Of a stretch of DNA of 5,186 nucleotides, positions 4,701 to 5,186 are shown piece after piece. Position 1 is the first letter of the stretch. Every line of letters starts with the position of its first letter. This DNA comes from Planctomycetota bacterium (lineage in GTDB: Bacteria; Planctomycetota; UBA11346), in contig JACDGQ010000266.1 in assembly GCA_013821615.1 (NCBI GenBank), forward strand, positions 1 to 5,186, read 5' to 3'. Made by a program: the position numbers and the translations under genes. The notes beneath the pieces are model-generated. The model had not been told where the DNA came from, searched no databases, and saw only the letters and a list, made by a program, of their open reading frames with translations.

Positions 4701-5186
4701 GTGCTCACCGCCCTGCACCCGTTGCTGCTCTGGGGCGCCACCGCGGTGGCAGTACCGATCCTCATCCATCTGCTGTTGCGGCAGCGCCCCCGGCCGCGGC
4801 CCTGGGCGGCGATGCGCTGGCTGCTGGCGGCGGCGCAGGCCGCGCAGCGCCGCTACCGCCTGACCAATCTGCTGCTGCTGCTGCTACGCTGCCTGCTCAT
4901 CGCCTGCGTGGCGCTGGCCGTGGCGCGCCTCAGCCTGGCCGGATTCGGCGGCGGCGATCGTCTGGTGCTGGTGGTCGACCGCAGCGCCTCGATGGGCGTG
5001 CGCGGCACCGATCCCGGTCCGCTCGCCGCGGCCAAGGCCGAACTGGCGCGCGCCGAACTGGCCTACCGCACCGTGGCGCTGGTCGCGGTCGCCGACAAGG
5101 CCGAGGTGCTCAGCGAAGGCGGACGCGAGGACGCGCTCGCCGCGCTCGCCCGGCTCGAGGCCAGCGACCTGCCCGGCGGCCTCGAC
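4701..5186 (+). CDS. BatA-like VWA-domain membrane protein (5' part)
   Basis: This is the N-terminal 162 residues of a protein that runs past the window end. It follows the usual order of BatA/VWA aerotolerance-type proteins. A first hydrophobic segment with a Pro-Ile-Leu-Ile-His motif (about 5-26, PILIH at 19-23) is followed by an Arg/Pro-rich turn (27-34). A second membrane segment of mostly Leu/Ala covers about 57-79. A von Willebrand A domain opens with LVLVVDRSASMG (88-99), in which Asp93, Ser95 and Ser97 form the start of the metal-ion-dependent adhesion site. GTG at 4701 is the only plausible start: an in-frame TAG at 4689-4691 closes the frame upstream and no other start codon lies between. 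There is no clear Shine-Dalgarno sequence before it. Relatives often sit with MoxR ATPase and DUF58 genes, which would lie to the right. The biochemical role of such proteins is poorly defined. Confidence 0.85.
   Translation, partial: MLTALHPLLLWGATAVAVPILIHLLLRQRPRPRPWAAMRWLLAAAQAAQRRYRLTNLLLLLLRCLLIACVALAVARLSLAGFGGGDRLVLVVDRSASMGVRGTDPGPLAAAKAELARAELAYRTVALVAVADKAEVLSEGGREDALAALARLEASDLPGGLD

Overview
The window is GC-rich DNA whose genes all lie on the + strand. They are separated by short non-coding gaps, three of which hold unusual repeats. The gene set suggests Planctomycetota or a related lineage: an S16 protein with a long Ala/Lys tail, a BatA/VWA membrane protein, an exported YHS-type Cys protein, an orphan STAS protein and a COG2509-type flavoprotein. 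This placement is inference from gene content. No rRNA or other marker is available to confirm it.

Layout. Positions 1-752 are the 3' part of an acyl-CoA/AMP ligase, best read as MenE (o-succinylbenzoate-CoA ligase, menaquinone synthesis). Its last 20 codons run into repeat element 1 (691-897). After a weak promoter-like site comes a STAS-domain anti-anti-sigma-type protein (1001-1369). Next is rpsP, ribosomal protein S16 (1457-1945), closed by a textbook intrinsic terminator (1985-2020). The 300-base gap 1946-2245 holds that terminator and repeat element 2 (2077-2229), and I see nothing else in it. A 551-residue FAD-dependent oxidoreductase follows (2246-3901).

The 320-base gap 3902-4221 holds repeat element 3 (3910-4074), a strong sigma70-like promoter embedded in it (3933-3961), a core hairpin, and two small hairpins just before the next ribosome binding site. 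Then come a small exported Cys-rich YHS/TRASH-like protein (4222-4590) and the 5' end of a BatA-like VWA membrane protein (4701 to the window end).

The genes do not form one pathway. They look like unrelated single-gene units: rpsP is terminated on its own, and repeats or gaps separate the rest. The most unusual feature is the set of three repeat elements. All share one design: two inverted arms, each a short tandem array of a 7- or 8-base unit, around a unique core of about 90-140 bases. The unit sequence differs completely between the three. One element extends a protein C-terminus, one sits directly between a terminator and a start codon, and one carries a promoter.
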